Below are positions 35,764 through 43,430 of a stretch of DNA of 64,000 bases, one piece after another. The notes below the pieces were generated by a model, which did not search any database, was not told the origin of the DNA, and saw only the letters and a list, made by a program, of their open reading frames with translations. A program made the position numbers and the translations under genes. Within the stretch, counting starts at the first letter, position 1; each line of letters begins with the position of its first letter. This stretch comes from Azospirillum sp. 412522 (lineage in GTDB: Bacteria; Pseudomonadota; Alphaproteobacteria; Azospirillales; Azospirillaceae). The stretch is taken from contig NZ_RWIJ01000016.1 of the NCBI RefSeq assembly GCF_019805165.1, positions 1 through 64,000 of the forward strand, written 5' to 3'.

Positions 35764-35967
35764 ATGGCAAACCAGAACGACGGACGCAGCGCAGGCGGCC
35801 AGCATTCCGGCGGCAACTTCAAGAATGATCCGGAACGCGCGTCCGAAGCCGGCAGCAAGGGCGGCAAGGCCTCGGGCGGCAACTTCAAGAACGATCCGGA
35901 GCGTGCCTCCGAAGCCGGCCAGAAAGGCGGCCAGCACAGCCATGGCGGCCAGAACCAGAAGGGTTGA
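35764..35967 (+). CDS. KGG-repeat stress-induced protein (Con-10/GsiB-like)
   Basis: This is a 67-residue hydrophilic, Gly-rich protein with two near-identical units, SGGNFKNDPERASEAG at residues 15-30 and the same at 37-52, each followed by a KGG-type motif (GSKGGKAS, GQKGGQHS). Such proteins accumulate in desiccation or stationary-phase stress and are thought to be disordered protectants. It is monocistronic with a clear terminator directly after it. The DNA of the two units is also repeated, so copy number could vary by recombination. Confidence 0.9.
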   Translation: MANQNDGRSAGGQHSGGNFKNDPERASEAGSKGGKASGGNFKNDPERASEAGQKGGQHSHGGQNQKG

Positions 35968-35998
35968 GGCCGCCCCCCGCGGCCGGTCCCGCCAATTC

Positions 35999-36034
35999 GG
36001 AAAAGCGCGCCCTCGTGGCGCGCTTTTTCTTTTT
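35999..36034 (+). terminator. Rho-independent terminator of the KGG protein gene
   Basis: AGCGCGCC and its complement form an 8-bp GC stem with a 5-base loop, followed by TTTTTCTTTTT. Confidence 0.88.
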
Positions 36035-36071
36035 AAGCTGCGGCCTTGCACCGGATTGGCAGGAGGGTTCA

Positions 36072-37958
36072 TTGTTCGGCCGCTCCCTTTCCCGCCATTC
36101 CCGAGCGCGCCGCAATGACCTGTCCGCGATGAGCCTGCCGTCCGTCCTGCTTCTGGCCGCGGTCGTGGCAACCTTGTGGATCGCGGCGCGCAGCTGGACC
36201 CTGCCCGCCTTCCCCGGCCGCACCGATTTCGTGCTGATGCAGCTGTCGGCCGCCTGGTGGTCGACGGCCGTCGCCATCGAGAGCATCGTCCCGGCCCCCG
36301 CCGACAAGCTGCTGTGGGCGGAGATGGCCTGGTTGGGCATCGTCTGCACGCCAAGCCTGTGGGCGTTCTTCCTGTGGTCCTACACAAGGGGCGAGTTGCC
36401 GGCGCGATGGCGGCTGGTGCTGGTGACGATCGGATTGGCGACCTGGGCGGTGGCCCTGACCAACGATGTCCATCACCTCTTCTATACTGCCGTCCGCCCG
36501 GTCGATGCGGAGCCGGGGGCCGCCCTGGTCTACAGCCATGGACTGCTGTTCTTCGCCGTCACCGTCTACATCTACGCCTTCATGGTGATGAGCATCGTCG
36601 TCACCGCCAGCGGCATCCACCGCGCGACGCCGGCCTACCGAACCCATTACCTGGGTTTCCTGGTGGTGATGGCGGTGCCATGGGCCGCCAATGCCGGCTA
36701 TGTCTTCGGCAACCTGACCCTGTTCGACCTCGATCCGACCGCCTTCAGCTTCCTGATGATGGACGGGATCTTCTATTGGCTGATCACCCGGCGGCGCCTG
36801 TTCGAACTGCTGCCGGTCGCCCGCGACGCGCTGCTGGACGCGGTTCCCGATCCGGTGCTGGTCCTCGACAGCGACGGCACCGTGGTGGAAGCCAATCCGG
36901 CGGCACAGGCGCTCGCCGGCGACCATGCGGCAATCGGGCGGCGGCTTGCCGACCTGCCCGGGCTGTCGGCCCTGTCCGCCATGGCCTCCGCCATGCCAGC
37001 AACGGCACCGGGGCCGCTGACGCTGGATTGCGGCGGCTCCCCGCGCAGCTTCGAGGTGACCGTGGTCCCGCTGACGGCAGGCGGCGGTGGACGCGAGGTC
37101 GGCTGCCTGCTGATGCTGCGCGACGTGACCCACCGCCGCCGGGCCGAGATGCGGCTGGAGGACACCGTCCGGCGCCTCGACCTCGCCCGGCTGGAGGCGG
37201 AAGAGCGGCTGACGGCGGAACAGGAGGCGAAACGGGCGCTGAACGGCTTCCTGTCGATGGCGGCGCACGAGTTCAAGACGCCGCTCGCCATCATCGACGG
37301 CGCCGCCCAGCTTCTGCTGCTGGACGCGGAGGTCAAGGCTCCGGGCATGTTGCCGCGGCTGGAGAAGATCCGCCGCGCCGTGCGCCGCCAAGTCAACATC
37401 CTTGAGACCTGCCTGGCCGACGACCGGCTGAACGACCCCGCCTTTACCCTGCGGCGCGGCCGGCTGGAGCTGCCGGCCCTGCTGCGTGCCGCCGCGTCGG
37501 CCCAGGGCGATGCCGCTCCCGGCCGGCGGATCGAGCTGGATCTGGATGATTGTCCGGAGCGAATCATGGGCGACGGTCCGATGCTGGAGCTGTGCATCCA
37601 CAACCTGCTGAACAACGCGCTGAAATACTCCACCTCCGGCACGCCGGTCCGGCTGCGGGTCCGGGAGGAGGACGGAGCGGACGGGCGGTGGCTGGCGCTG
37701 TCGGTCGCCGACCAGGGCATCGGGATTCCGGACAACGACCTGGAGCGCGTCTTCGACCGCTTCTTCCGCGCCTCCAACACCGGGGCGGCGGCGGGAAGCG
37801 GCGTCGGGCTGAACATGGTCCGCCGCATCGCCGCGCTGCATGGCGGAACGGTGACGGCGGAGAGCCGGCTGGGCGACGGCAGCGTCTTCACGCTGCGGCT
37901 CCCCCTGAGCGAAGAAACGCTCTGCGAAGACGGGATGGCCGGCATGCCGGCGGACTGA
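36072..37958 (+). CDS. Sensor histidine kinase with 7TM N-terminal domain and PAS
   Basis: This membrane kinase has about 628 residues. Seven predicted helices fill about the first 240 residues, including the 7TM sensor signature WSYTRGELPARW and LTNDVHHLFYTA. A PAS domain follows (ALLDAVPDPVLVLDSDG), then a HisKA box FLSMAAHEFKTPLAIIDG (His about 399) and an ATPase domain with NLLNNALKYS and GSGVGLNMVRRI. No cognate regulator is adjacent; the gene is followed by TRAP permeases. The start is uncertain: a TTG at 36072 has an excellent AGGAGGG five bases upstream, while the ATG at 36129 lacks one. Confidence 0.88.
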   Translation: MFGRSLSRHSRARRNDLSAMSLPSVLLLAAVVATLWIAARSWTLPAFPGRTDFVLMQLSAAWWSTAVAIESIVPAPADKLLWAEMAWLGIVCTPSLWAFFLWSYTRGELPARWRLVLVTIGLATWAVALTNDVHHLFYTAVRPVDAEPGAALVYSHGLLFFAVTVYIYAFMVMSIVVTASGIHRATPAYRTHYLGFLVVMAVPWAANAGYVFGNLTLFDLDPTAFSFLMMDGIFYWLITRRRLFELLPVARDALLDAVPDPVLVLDSDGTVVEANPAAQALAGDHAAIGRRLADLPGLSALSAMASAMPATAPGPLTLDCGGSPRSFEVTVVPLTAGGGGREVGCLLMLRDVTHRRRAEMRLEDTVRRLDLARLEAEERLTAEQEAKRALNGFLSMAAHEFKTPLAIIDGAAQLLLLDAEVKAPGMLPRLEKIRRAVRRQVNILETCLADDRLNDPAFTLRRGRLELPALLRAAASAQGDAAPGRRIELDLDDCPERIMGDGPMLELCIHNLLNNALKYSTSGTPVRLRVREEDGADGRWLALSVADQGIGIPDNDLERVFDRFFRASNTGAAAGSGVGLNMVRRIAALHGGTVTAESRLGDGSVFTLRLPLSEETLCEDGMAGMPAD

Positions 37959-38037
37959 TCCGTTGGAAAGATCGTTTCTTGCATTGATTGACCGGTGAAG
38001 GGAATAATCCCGCTCCCTCCATCTGGACCCTGGCAAT

Positions 38038-38577
38038 ATGAGCGATCACGACCCCACCGTCGTCCGGCCGGTGCCGAAACCCCGCGTCCCCCTGGGCATC
38101 GAAGAGGTGCTGGTCGCCGTCACCATGGCGGTGGTGGCGCTGATCACCTTCGCCAACGTCGTGGTGCGCTACCTGACCGATGTCTCCTTCGCCTTCACCG
38201 AGGAATATTCGATCGCGCTGATGGTGATCCTCACCTTCCTCGGCGCCTCGGCCGCGGTGGTCAAGGACCGGCACATCCGCATCACCTTCGTCACTGACAA
38301 GATGTCGCCCGCCAACCGCCGGCGGGCGGAACAGTTCGCCATGGCCTGCGTCGCGCTGATGTACGGGCTGCTGGTGGTCTATGGCGCCTGGACGACCTGG
38401 GACGATTACCGGTTCGAGGTGACCTCGCCGGCACTGGGACTGCCGCAGTGGATCTATACGCTCTGGCTGCCGGTGCTGTCGCTGGTGGTACTGGCCCGCA
38501 CCGTCGGCCGCATGATCCGCATCCACAAGGGCACGGAGCCGCTTGAGGCCGGACATATCCCGGAGGGCGAGCCGTGA
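38038..38577 (+). CDS. TRAP transporter small permease DctQ
   Basis: This 179-residue membrane protein has four predicted helices and DctQ landmarks (LITFANVVVRYLTDVSFAFTEEYS, VVKDRHIRITFV). It overlaps the next gene by four bases. Unlike the set at 29911-32781, no DctP binding-protein gene precedes or follows it; the upstream neighbour is a sensor kinase 79 bases away. Confidence 0.92.
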   Translation: MSDHDPTVVRPVPKPRVPLGIEEVLVAVTMAVVALITFANVVVRYLTDVSFAFTEEYSIALMVILTFLGASAAVVKDRHIRITFVTDKMSPANRRRAEQFAMACVALMYGLLVVYGAWTTWDDYRFEVTSPALGLPQWIYTLWLPVLSLVVLARTVGRMIRIHKGTEPLEAGHIPEGEP

Positions 38578-39857
38578 TCACCACCCTGCTCTTCGGCTCC
38601 TTTCTGGTCATGATGGTACTGGGGGTGCCGATCGCCGCCGCGCTGGGGTTGGCCGGCACCGCAGCCATCGCCTTCGCCCATCTCGGCGTCATCTCGGTCC
38701 CGACCAGCGTCTATACCGGCATCGCCAAGTACCCGCTGCTGACCATCCCGATGTTCGTGCTGGCCGGCACCATCTTCGACCGCTCGGGCGTGGCGCAGAA
38801 GCTGGTGCGCTTCGCCACAGCCATCGTCGGCCAGGGCAAGGGCGCACTGGCCGTCATTGCGGTCGTGGTTGCCATGATGATGGGCGGCATTTCGGGGTCC
38901 GGCCCGGCCATCGCCGCGGCGGTCTGCGGCGTGATGGCGCCCAGCATGATCCGCGCCGGCTATCCCCGCCCCTACATCGCCAGCGTCATCGCCGCGGCAG
39001 CGGCCACCGACATCCTGATCCCGCCGTCGGTCGCGCTCATCATCTACAGCGTCCTGGTGCCGGCAGCCCCGACCACCTCGATGTTCGCCGCCGGCATCAT
39101 CCCCGGCACGCTGGCCGGTCTGGCCCTGATCATCCCGGTCTTCTGGCTGGCGCGGAAACACAATCTCGGCGCCAAGCTGTCGCACGAGCCGCGCCCGCCC
39201 TTCTGGCGCAGCCTGTGGGACGCGTCGCTGGGCCTGTTCGCCAAGGTCATCATCCTGGGCGGCCTGCGTCTCGGCATCTTCACCCCGACGGAAGCGGCGG
39301 TGATCGCGGTCGCCTACGGTCTGCTGCTTGGCATGGTGGTTTACCGTACCATCCGCTTCCGCGATCTCTATTCCATGCTGGTCGAGGCGGCGGAGATCTC
39401 CGCCATCATCCTGACGGTGATCGCGCTTGCGAGCGTGTTCGGCTGGGCGCTGAGCACCCTGTCGGTGATCGATCCCATCGCCGACGCCATCATCCATTCC
39501 GGGCTGGGCGAATATGGCGTGATGGCGTTGCTGGTGGTGCTGCTGACCATCGTCGGCACCTTCCTGGACGGCATCTCGATCTTCATCATCCTGCTGCCGC
39601 TGCTGATTCCCATCGCAACCGCCTACAAGTGGGACCTGACCTGGTTCGGCGTCATCCTGACCCTGATGATCGCCGTCGGCCAGTTCACCCCGCCGATGGC
39701 CGTCAACCTGATGGTCGCCTGCCGCATGACCGGCTGTTCGATGGAAAGCACCCTGCGCTGGGTGATGTGGCCGCTGGTCACCATGCTGCTGGTGGTGGTC
39801 GCGGTCATCGTCTGGCCTGATCTGGCGCTGTGGATGCCGCGGCAGATGGGCTTCTAA
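38574..39857 (+). CDS. TRAP transporter large permease DctM
   Basis: This 427-residue permease has DctM motifs IPMFVLAGTIFDRSG, MMGGISGSGPAIAAAVCGVM, ILIPPSVALIIYSVL and FTPPMAVNLMVACRM. Start is a GTG overlapping the DctQ stop (GTGA). It needs a DctP partner encoded elsewhere, so its substrate cannot be inferred from here. A hairpin shared with norR follows. Confidence 0.93.
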   Translation: MITTLLFGSFLVMMVLGVPIAAALGLAGTAAIAFAHLGVISVPTSVYTGIAKYPLLTIPMFVLAGTIFDRSGVAQKLVRFATAIVGQGKGALAVIAVVVAMMMGGISGSGPAIAAAVCGVMAPSMIRAGYPRPYIASVIAAAAATDILIPPSVALIIYSVLVPAAPTTSMFAAGIIPGTLAGLALIIPVFWLARKHNLGAKLSHEPRPPFWRSLWDASLGLFAKVIILGGLRLGIFTPTEAAVIAVAYGLLLGMVVYRTIRFRDLYSMLVEAAEISAIILTVIALASVFGWALSTLSVIDPIADAIIHSGLGEYGVMALLVVLLTIVGTFLDGISIFIILLPLLIPIATAYKWDLTWFGVILTLMIAVGQFTPPMAVNLMVACRMTGCSMESTLRWVMWPLVTMLLVVVAVIVWPDLALWMPRQMGF

Positions 39858-39866
39858 AGCAGACGG

Positions 39867-39909
39867 ACGACGTCGCGGCTGGCCAGATGCAGGCTGGCCG
39901 CGGCGTCGT
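39867..39909. terminator. Hairpin between convergent dctM and norR
   Basis: ACGACGTCGCGGC pairs with GCCGCGGCGTCGT (13 bp, one G-T) across a 17-base loop, in the gap between the two convergent stops. No T-run is present; a bidirectional terminator is inferred. Confidence 0.5.
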
Positions 39910-39986
39910 AACCGCGTCGGGCGAATGCCCCGCCGGCCGGAAGACCAGCGCGTCGATGTCCGCCCGCAAGGACAAATCCTCTCCGG

Positions 39987-41627
39987 TCATTGGCGCAGAC
40001 CCAGCCGCCGGGCGAGACGGAACAGGTTGCTGCGGTCGAGCCCGAGAGACCGCGCCGCCTGCGCCCAGTTGCCGTTCTGTCGGGCCAGATGCTCGCGGAT
40101 CATCCGGCGTTCGAGATCCTCGACCGCGTCGCGCAGTGGCAGGTCCGGCAATTCCGACGGCTCCGGCTGGCGGACATTCCGCACGGCGATCATCGTCGAC
40201 ACCACGTCTCCCTCCTCCAGCCCCAGATCGGCCAGCCCCAGATCGGCCAGCCCCAGATCGGCCAAACCCAGATCGGCCGGGGTCAGGGTCAGCACGCCGC
40301 CGTCGGGTGGGTGCGCGACGCGGGCGCGGATGGCGCCGCGGCCGATGGCGTGTTCCAGTTCGCGCACGTTGCCGGGCCACGGATAGGCCAGCATACGCCG
40401 CTCCGCCGCAGGCGACAGGCGCAGGTTGCGCAGCCCCAGCCGCGCCCGGTTGCGCTCCAGGAAAAGGCCGGCCAGCCGGAGGATGTCGGTCCCGCGGTCG
40501 CGCAGCGGCGGCACCCGCAGCGGATAGACGCTGAGCCGGTGATAGACGTCGGCGCGGAAGCGGCCCTCCCGCACCTCCGCCGCGAGGTCGCGGTTGGTGG
40601 CGGCGATCACCCGCACGTCGACGGTGATGTGGCGGTCGGAGCCGACGCGCTGGATCTCGCCGTTCTGCAGCGCCCGCAGCATCTTCGCCTGCGCCGCAAG
40701 CGGCAGTTCGCCGACCTCGTCCAGGAACAGGGTACCGCCGTCGGCCAGCTCGAACTTGCCCCGCCGGTCGGCCAAGGCGCCGGAAAAAGCGCCGCGGACA
40801 TGGCCGAACAGTTCGCTTTCGACCAGCGCATCCGGCAAGGCCGCGCAATTGACATGGACCAGTGGTCCGGCGGCACGGGAGGAGCGGGCATGCAGCCGCC
40901 GCGCCACCAGTTCCTTCCCCACCCCGGTCTCGCCCAGCACCAGCACGACAAGGTCGCTGGCCGCCACCGTGTCGATCTCGGTCAGCAGGCTCGCCATCGC
41001 CGGGCTGCTGCCGATGGGATCGAAGTCGCTTCCCTGGGTTGGATCGTCGAGGATTCGCAAAGCCACCCCACCGTCACCGGCCGGGACAGCACGCCGCTCC
41101 ACCGCAGCGGCGAGATCGGCGGCAAGCCGAGCCCAGGCGGCAATCATTTCCCCCCAGCCATCGAAGCGACCCTCGTTCAGCGCATCCAGCGTCAGCATGC
41201 CCCAGGGGCGCCCGTCTACGGCCAAGGGCGCCCCGACACAGTCATGGACATGCAGGCGCTGGCGCAGGTCGGGAATGAGCCCGTCATAGGGGTCCGGCAA
41301 CCCGCAGTCCGGAGGAAAACGCAGCGGTCCGTCCCCGGCTTGTGCAATCGCCTTCAGACGGGGATGCTCGTTCAGTTCGAAGCGCCGGCCAAGCGTGTCC
41401 GGACTGAGTCCGCGGGTGGCAAGCGGGACCAGCAGCCCCTCGCCCGCCCTTCCCTGTTCCGACCGATCGTCCCGGCGCAGCAGCGCGCAGGCATCGCAGG
41501 GCAGATGCCGGGCCAGCAGGTCGAGCAGCATCGGCCATAGTCGTGCCGGATCGTCCAGCGCCCGCAGCAACGCCCCGATATCCTCAAACGGAAGGGATGT
41601 TGTCGGAATGACCGCTTCGTTGTCCAT
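39987..41627 (-). CDS. norR: Nitric-oxide-responsive sigma-54 activator NorR
   Basis: This 546-residue protein has a GAF domain (about 20-175), an AAA+ domain and a Fis-type HTH (NWAQAARSLGLDRSNLFRLARRLGL). The GAF contains candidate mononuclear-iron residues in the NorR pattern: R90 (HPRLKAI), D112 and D115 (PDPYDGL), H128 and D148. Walker A is GETGVGKE (232-239). The sigma-54 loop is GAFSGA (279-284), a conservative T-to-S change. Before the HTH the linker holds DLGLA repeats. Divergent from hmp with three NorR-like sites and a -24/-12 promoter between them, so NO-triggered activation of hmp is likely. The ATG at 41627 gives the family's normal N-terminus. Confidence 0.92.
   Translation of the reverse strand: MDNEAVIPTTSLPFEDIGALLRALDDPARLWPMLLDLLARHLPCDACALLRRDDRSEQGRAGEGLLVPLATRGLSPDTLGRRFELNEHPRLKAIAQAGDGPLRFPPDCGLPDPYDGLIPDLRQRLHVHDCVGAPLAVDGRPWGMLTLDALNEGRFDGWGEMIAAWARLAADLAAAVERRAVPAGDGGVALRILDDPTQGSDFDPIGSSPAMASLLTEIDTVAASDLVVLVLGETGVGKELVARRLHARSSRAAGPLVHVNCAALPDALVESELFGHVRGAFSGALADRRGKFELADGGTLFLDEVGELPLAAQAKMLRALQNGEIQRVGSDRHITVDVRVIAATNRDLAAEVREGRFRADVYHRLSVYPLRVPPLRDRGTDILRLAGLFLERNRARLGLRNLRLSPAAERRMLAYPWPGNVRELEHAIGRGAIRARVAHPPDGGVLTLTPADLGLADLGLADLGLADLGLEEGDVVSTMIAVRNVRQPEPSELPDLPLRDAVEDLERRMIREHLARQNGNWAQAARSLGLDRSNLFRLARRLGLRQ
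40221..40280. repeat. Four tandem 15-bp units within norR
   Basis: CCCCAGATCGGCCAG occurs four times head to tail, the last two copies with one or two changes. In the norR frame it encodes (A)DLGL repeats in the linker between the AAA+ domain and the HTH. Because 15 is a multiple of three, changes in copy number would keep the frame. Confidence 0.9.
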
Positions 41628-41658
41628 TCGACATCTTACCTGACGTGGTCGCTTTGAC
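41602..41658. promoter_or_regulatory. Three NorR-type enhancer sites (GT-N7-AC)
   Basis: GTCGGAATGAC at 41602-41612, GTCCATTCGAC at 41622-41632 and GTCGCTTTGAC at 41648-41658 all fit GT-N7-AC and share GTC-N5-GAC. Three such sites upstream of a sigma-54 promoter are the known arrangement for NorR. The first lies inside the norR coding start and the second spans its start codon. Confidence 0.7.
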
Positions 41659-41701
41659 AACGCCCTTTGCATGAATCGCAGAATCCCGGGATGCGTCGCT
41701 T

Positions 41702-41716
41702 TGGCACAGGGCTTGC
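41702..41716 (+). promoter_or_regulatory. Sigma-54 promoter of hmp
   Basis: TGGCACAGGGCTTGC matches the -24/-12 consensus TGGCAC-N5-TTGC exactly, 46 bases before the hmp ATG and 44 bases after the last NorR-like site. Confidence 0.85.
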
Positions 41717-41761
41717 CACTCCGTTGCGACATCGTGACGCGCAAAAGGATTGCCCCCACCC

Positions 41762-42937
41762 ATGCTGACGCCCGCCCAGACCGCCGTCATCAAGGCCACC
41801 GCCCCCGTCGTCGCCGCCCATGCCAACCAGATCACCGGCACCTTCTATCCGCTGATGTTCGAGCGCTTCCCCGAAGTGCGCGCCGTCTTCAACCAGAGCC
41901 ACCAGCGCAGCAGTGCCCAGCCGGAAGCCCTGGCCAACGCCATCATCGCCTACGCCTCCAACATCGACCGGCTCGAGGTGCTGGGTCCGGCGGTGGAGGC
42001 CATCGTGCAGAAGCACGTGTCGCTCAACATCACCCCCGACCAGTACAAGATCGTCGGCACCTGCCTGATGGAGGCGATCGGTAAAGTCCTGGGCGATGCG
42101 GTGACGGCGGAGGTCGCCGACGCCTGGGGCGCGGCCTATTGGCAGCTGGCCGAGTTGCTGATCGCCGCGGAAGAGACGGAATATGCCCGCAAGGCGGCGT
42201 TGACCGGCGGCTGGCGCGGCGCACGGCGCTTCCGGATCGTCGAGAAGACACCGGAAAGCGCGGTCATCACCTCCTTCCGGCTGGCGCCGGTTGACGGCGG
42301 GCGGGTGATGGACTTCCATCCCGGCCAGTATCTCGGCCTGCGCCTGACCATCGGCGGCGAGACCGTCCACCGCAACTACAGCCTGTCGGCCTCGCCGAAC
42401 GGCAGCGACTATCGTATTTCGGTAAAGCGCGAGCCGCAGGGGCTGGTCTCCGGCTTCCTGCACGACCGTACGCAGGTTGGCGACGAGGTCGACGTCTATC
42501 CGCCCGCCGGCGAGTTCGTGCTGCGCGAGGGGGCCGGTCCGCTGCTGCTCATCACCGGCGGAGTCGGTCAGACCCCGGCCCTGCCGCTGGCCGAACAGGC
42601 GCTGGCCGCCGGCCGCAAGGTCATCTACGTGCATGCGGCGCTCAACGGTTCGGTCCACGCCTTCCGCCGGCAGATCGACGAGCTGGCCGCCCTGCATGAT
42701 GCGCTGAAGCCGGTCTATTGTTATGCCGAACCGCAGGCGGGCGACAAGCCGCACATGGTCGGCCTGCTGGATCAGGAGCGGCTGGCCAACCTGCTGCCGC
42801 AGGAACCGGGTGTCGCCGCCTACGTCGTCGGTCCGAAACCGTTCATGGCGGCGGTGGTCAAGGCGCTGACTGCGCTGGGCTTGCCGGAATCGGCCATCGT
42901 CCACGAGTTCTTCGGTCCGCGCGAAGCGCTCGCCTGA
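41762..42937 (+). CDS. hmp: Flavohemoglobin, nitric oxide dioxygenase
   Basis: This 391-residue enzyme oxidises NO to nitrate with O2 and NAD(P)H. The globin domain (1-137) has Y29 (TFYPLMF), Q53, proximal H85 (IVQKHVSLNI) and Y95 at the positions known from E. coli Hmp. The FAD domain has HRNYSLSASP and the NAD domain ITGGVGQTPALPLAEQAL and VVGPKPFMAAV. The length is standard. Divergent from norR and preceded by a sigma-54 promoter, it is very probably induced by NO. The ATG at 41762 is chosen; a TTG at 41750 is possible. A terminator with eight Ts follows. Confidence 0.96.
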   Translation: MLTPAQTAVIKATAPVVAAHANQITGTFYPLMFERFPEVRAVFNQSHQRSSAQPEALANAIIAYASNIDRLEVLGPAVEAIVQKHVSLNITPDQYKIVGTCLMEAIGKVLGDAVTAEVADAWGAAYWQLAELLIAAEETEYARKAALTGGWRGARRFRIVEKTPESAVITSFRLAPVDGGRVMDFHPGQYLGLRLTIGGETVHRNYSLSASPNGSDYRISVKREPQGLVSGFLHDRTQVGDEVDVYPPAGEFVLREGAGPLLLITGGVGQTPALPLAEQALAAGRKVIYVHAALNGSVHAFRRQIDELAALHDALKPVYCYAEPQAGDKPHMVGLLDQERLANLLPQEPGVAAYVVGPKPFMAAVVKALTALGLPESAIVHEFFGPREALA

Positions 42938-43430
42938 CGCGACGCCCGAACGGCTCTGCCTCCGACCTTGACGGGCCGGCCTTTCCCAGGGCCGGTCCAT
43001 TTTTTTTGATCCCCCATGGACAGGTTCGGGCACGTCCGGAGGTTGTGAGTAAAACTGTTATATCACTATGTTTATAGCCGTTCTGCACCGGCATAGAACG
43101 TCATTCCGGCTTCCATTCTTCAGGACATGCGCCTTTCCTGTGAAATCGCCGCATGGACCGGACGGGAATCCATTGCGTTGCAGCATGTTTCGAAGGCTGT
43201 CACGGAAATATCGTGGATTCTCCTTATTTCTTTCTTAGCGATTTTGGCGCTTTCCTAGTCGTGGAACGGTCCAATTATTTTCAATTGTTCCTTTCTTGCC
43301 GGCCGCCCATGGGTGTCGCGGGAAAGGAAACGACGAAGCGGCATTGAATCGATGGTGCGGCCAGAGTCGGAACGGCCAGCCGCAGTGACCTATGAAGTGC
43401 CGGTGTCCGAGCACCGGGGGGGAGGACAGG
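42938..43430. other. Intergenic region between hmp and the second chemoreceptor
   Basis: Apart from the hmp terminator at its start, this region of about 490 bases is AT-richer than its flanks and contains a short inverted repeat CAATT-N6-AATTG near 43270. It should hold the chemoreceptor promoter, but I could not place it. A 64-codon open frame at 43153-43347 has atypical composition and is not called. Confidence 0.4.
42973..43007 (+). terminator. Rho-independent terminator of hmp
   Basis: GGCCGGCC pairs with GGCCGGTC (one G-T) around a short loop, about 35 bases after the stop, followed by a run of eight Ts. Confidence 0.8.

Noticed and set aside
37959..38037. Possible sigma-54 promoter before the TRAP QM genes
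   Set aside because: A GG and a GC element are visible, but they are 14 bases apart rather than the required 10.
40221..40280. Tandem repeats considered as a small CRISPR array
   Set aside because: The units are directly adjacent with no spacers and lie in frame within norR.
43153..43347. Possible 64-codon gene between hmp and the second chemoreceptor
   Set aside because: Aromatic- and Cys-rich composition, no ribosome site and no family resemblance; it more likely lies in the untranslated promoter region.
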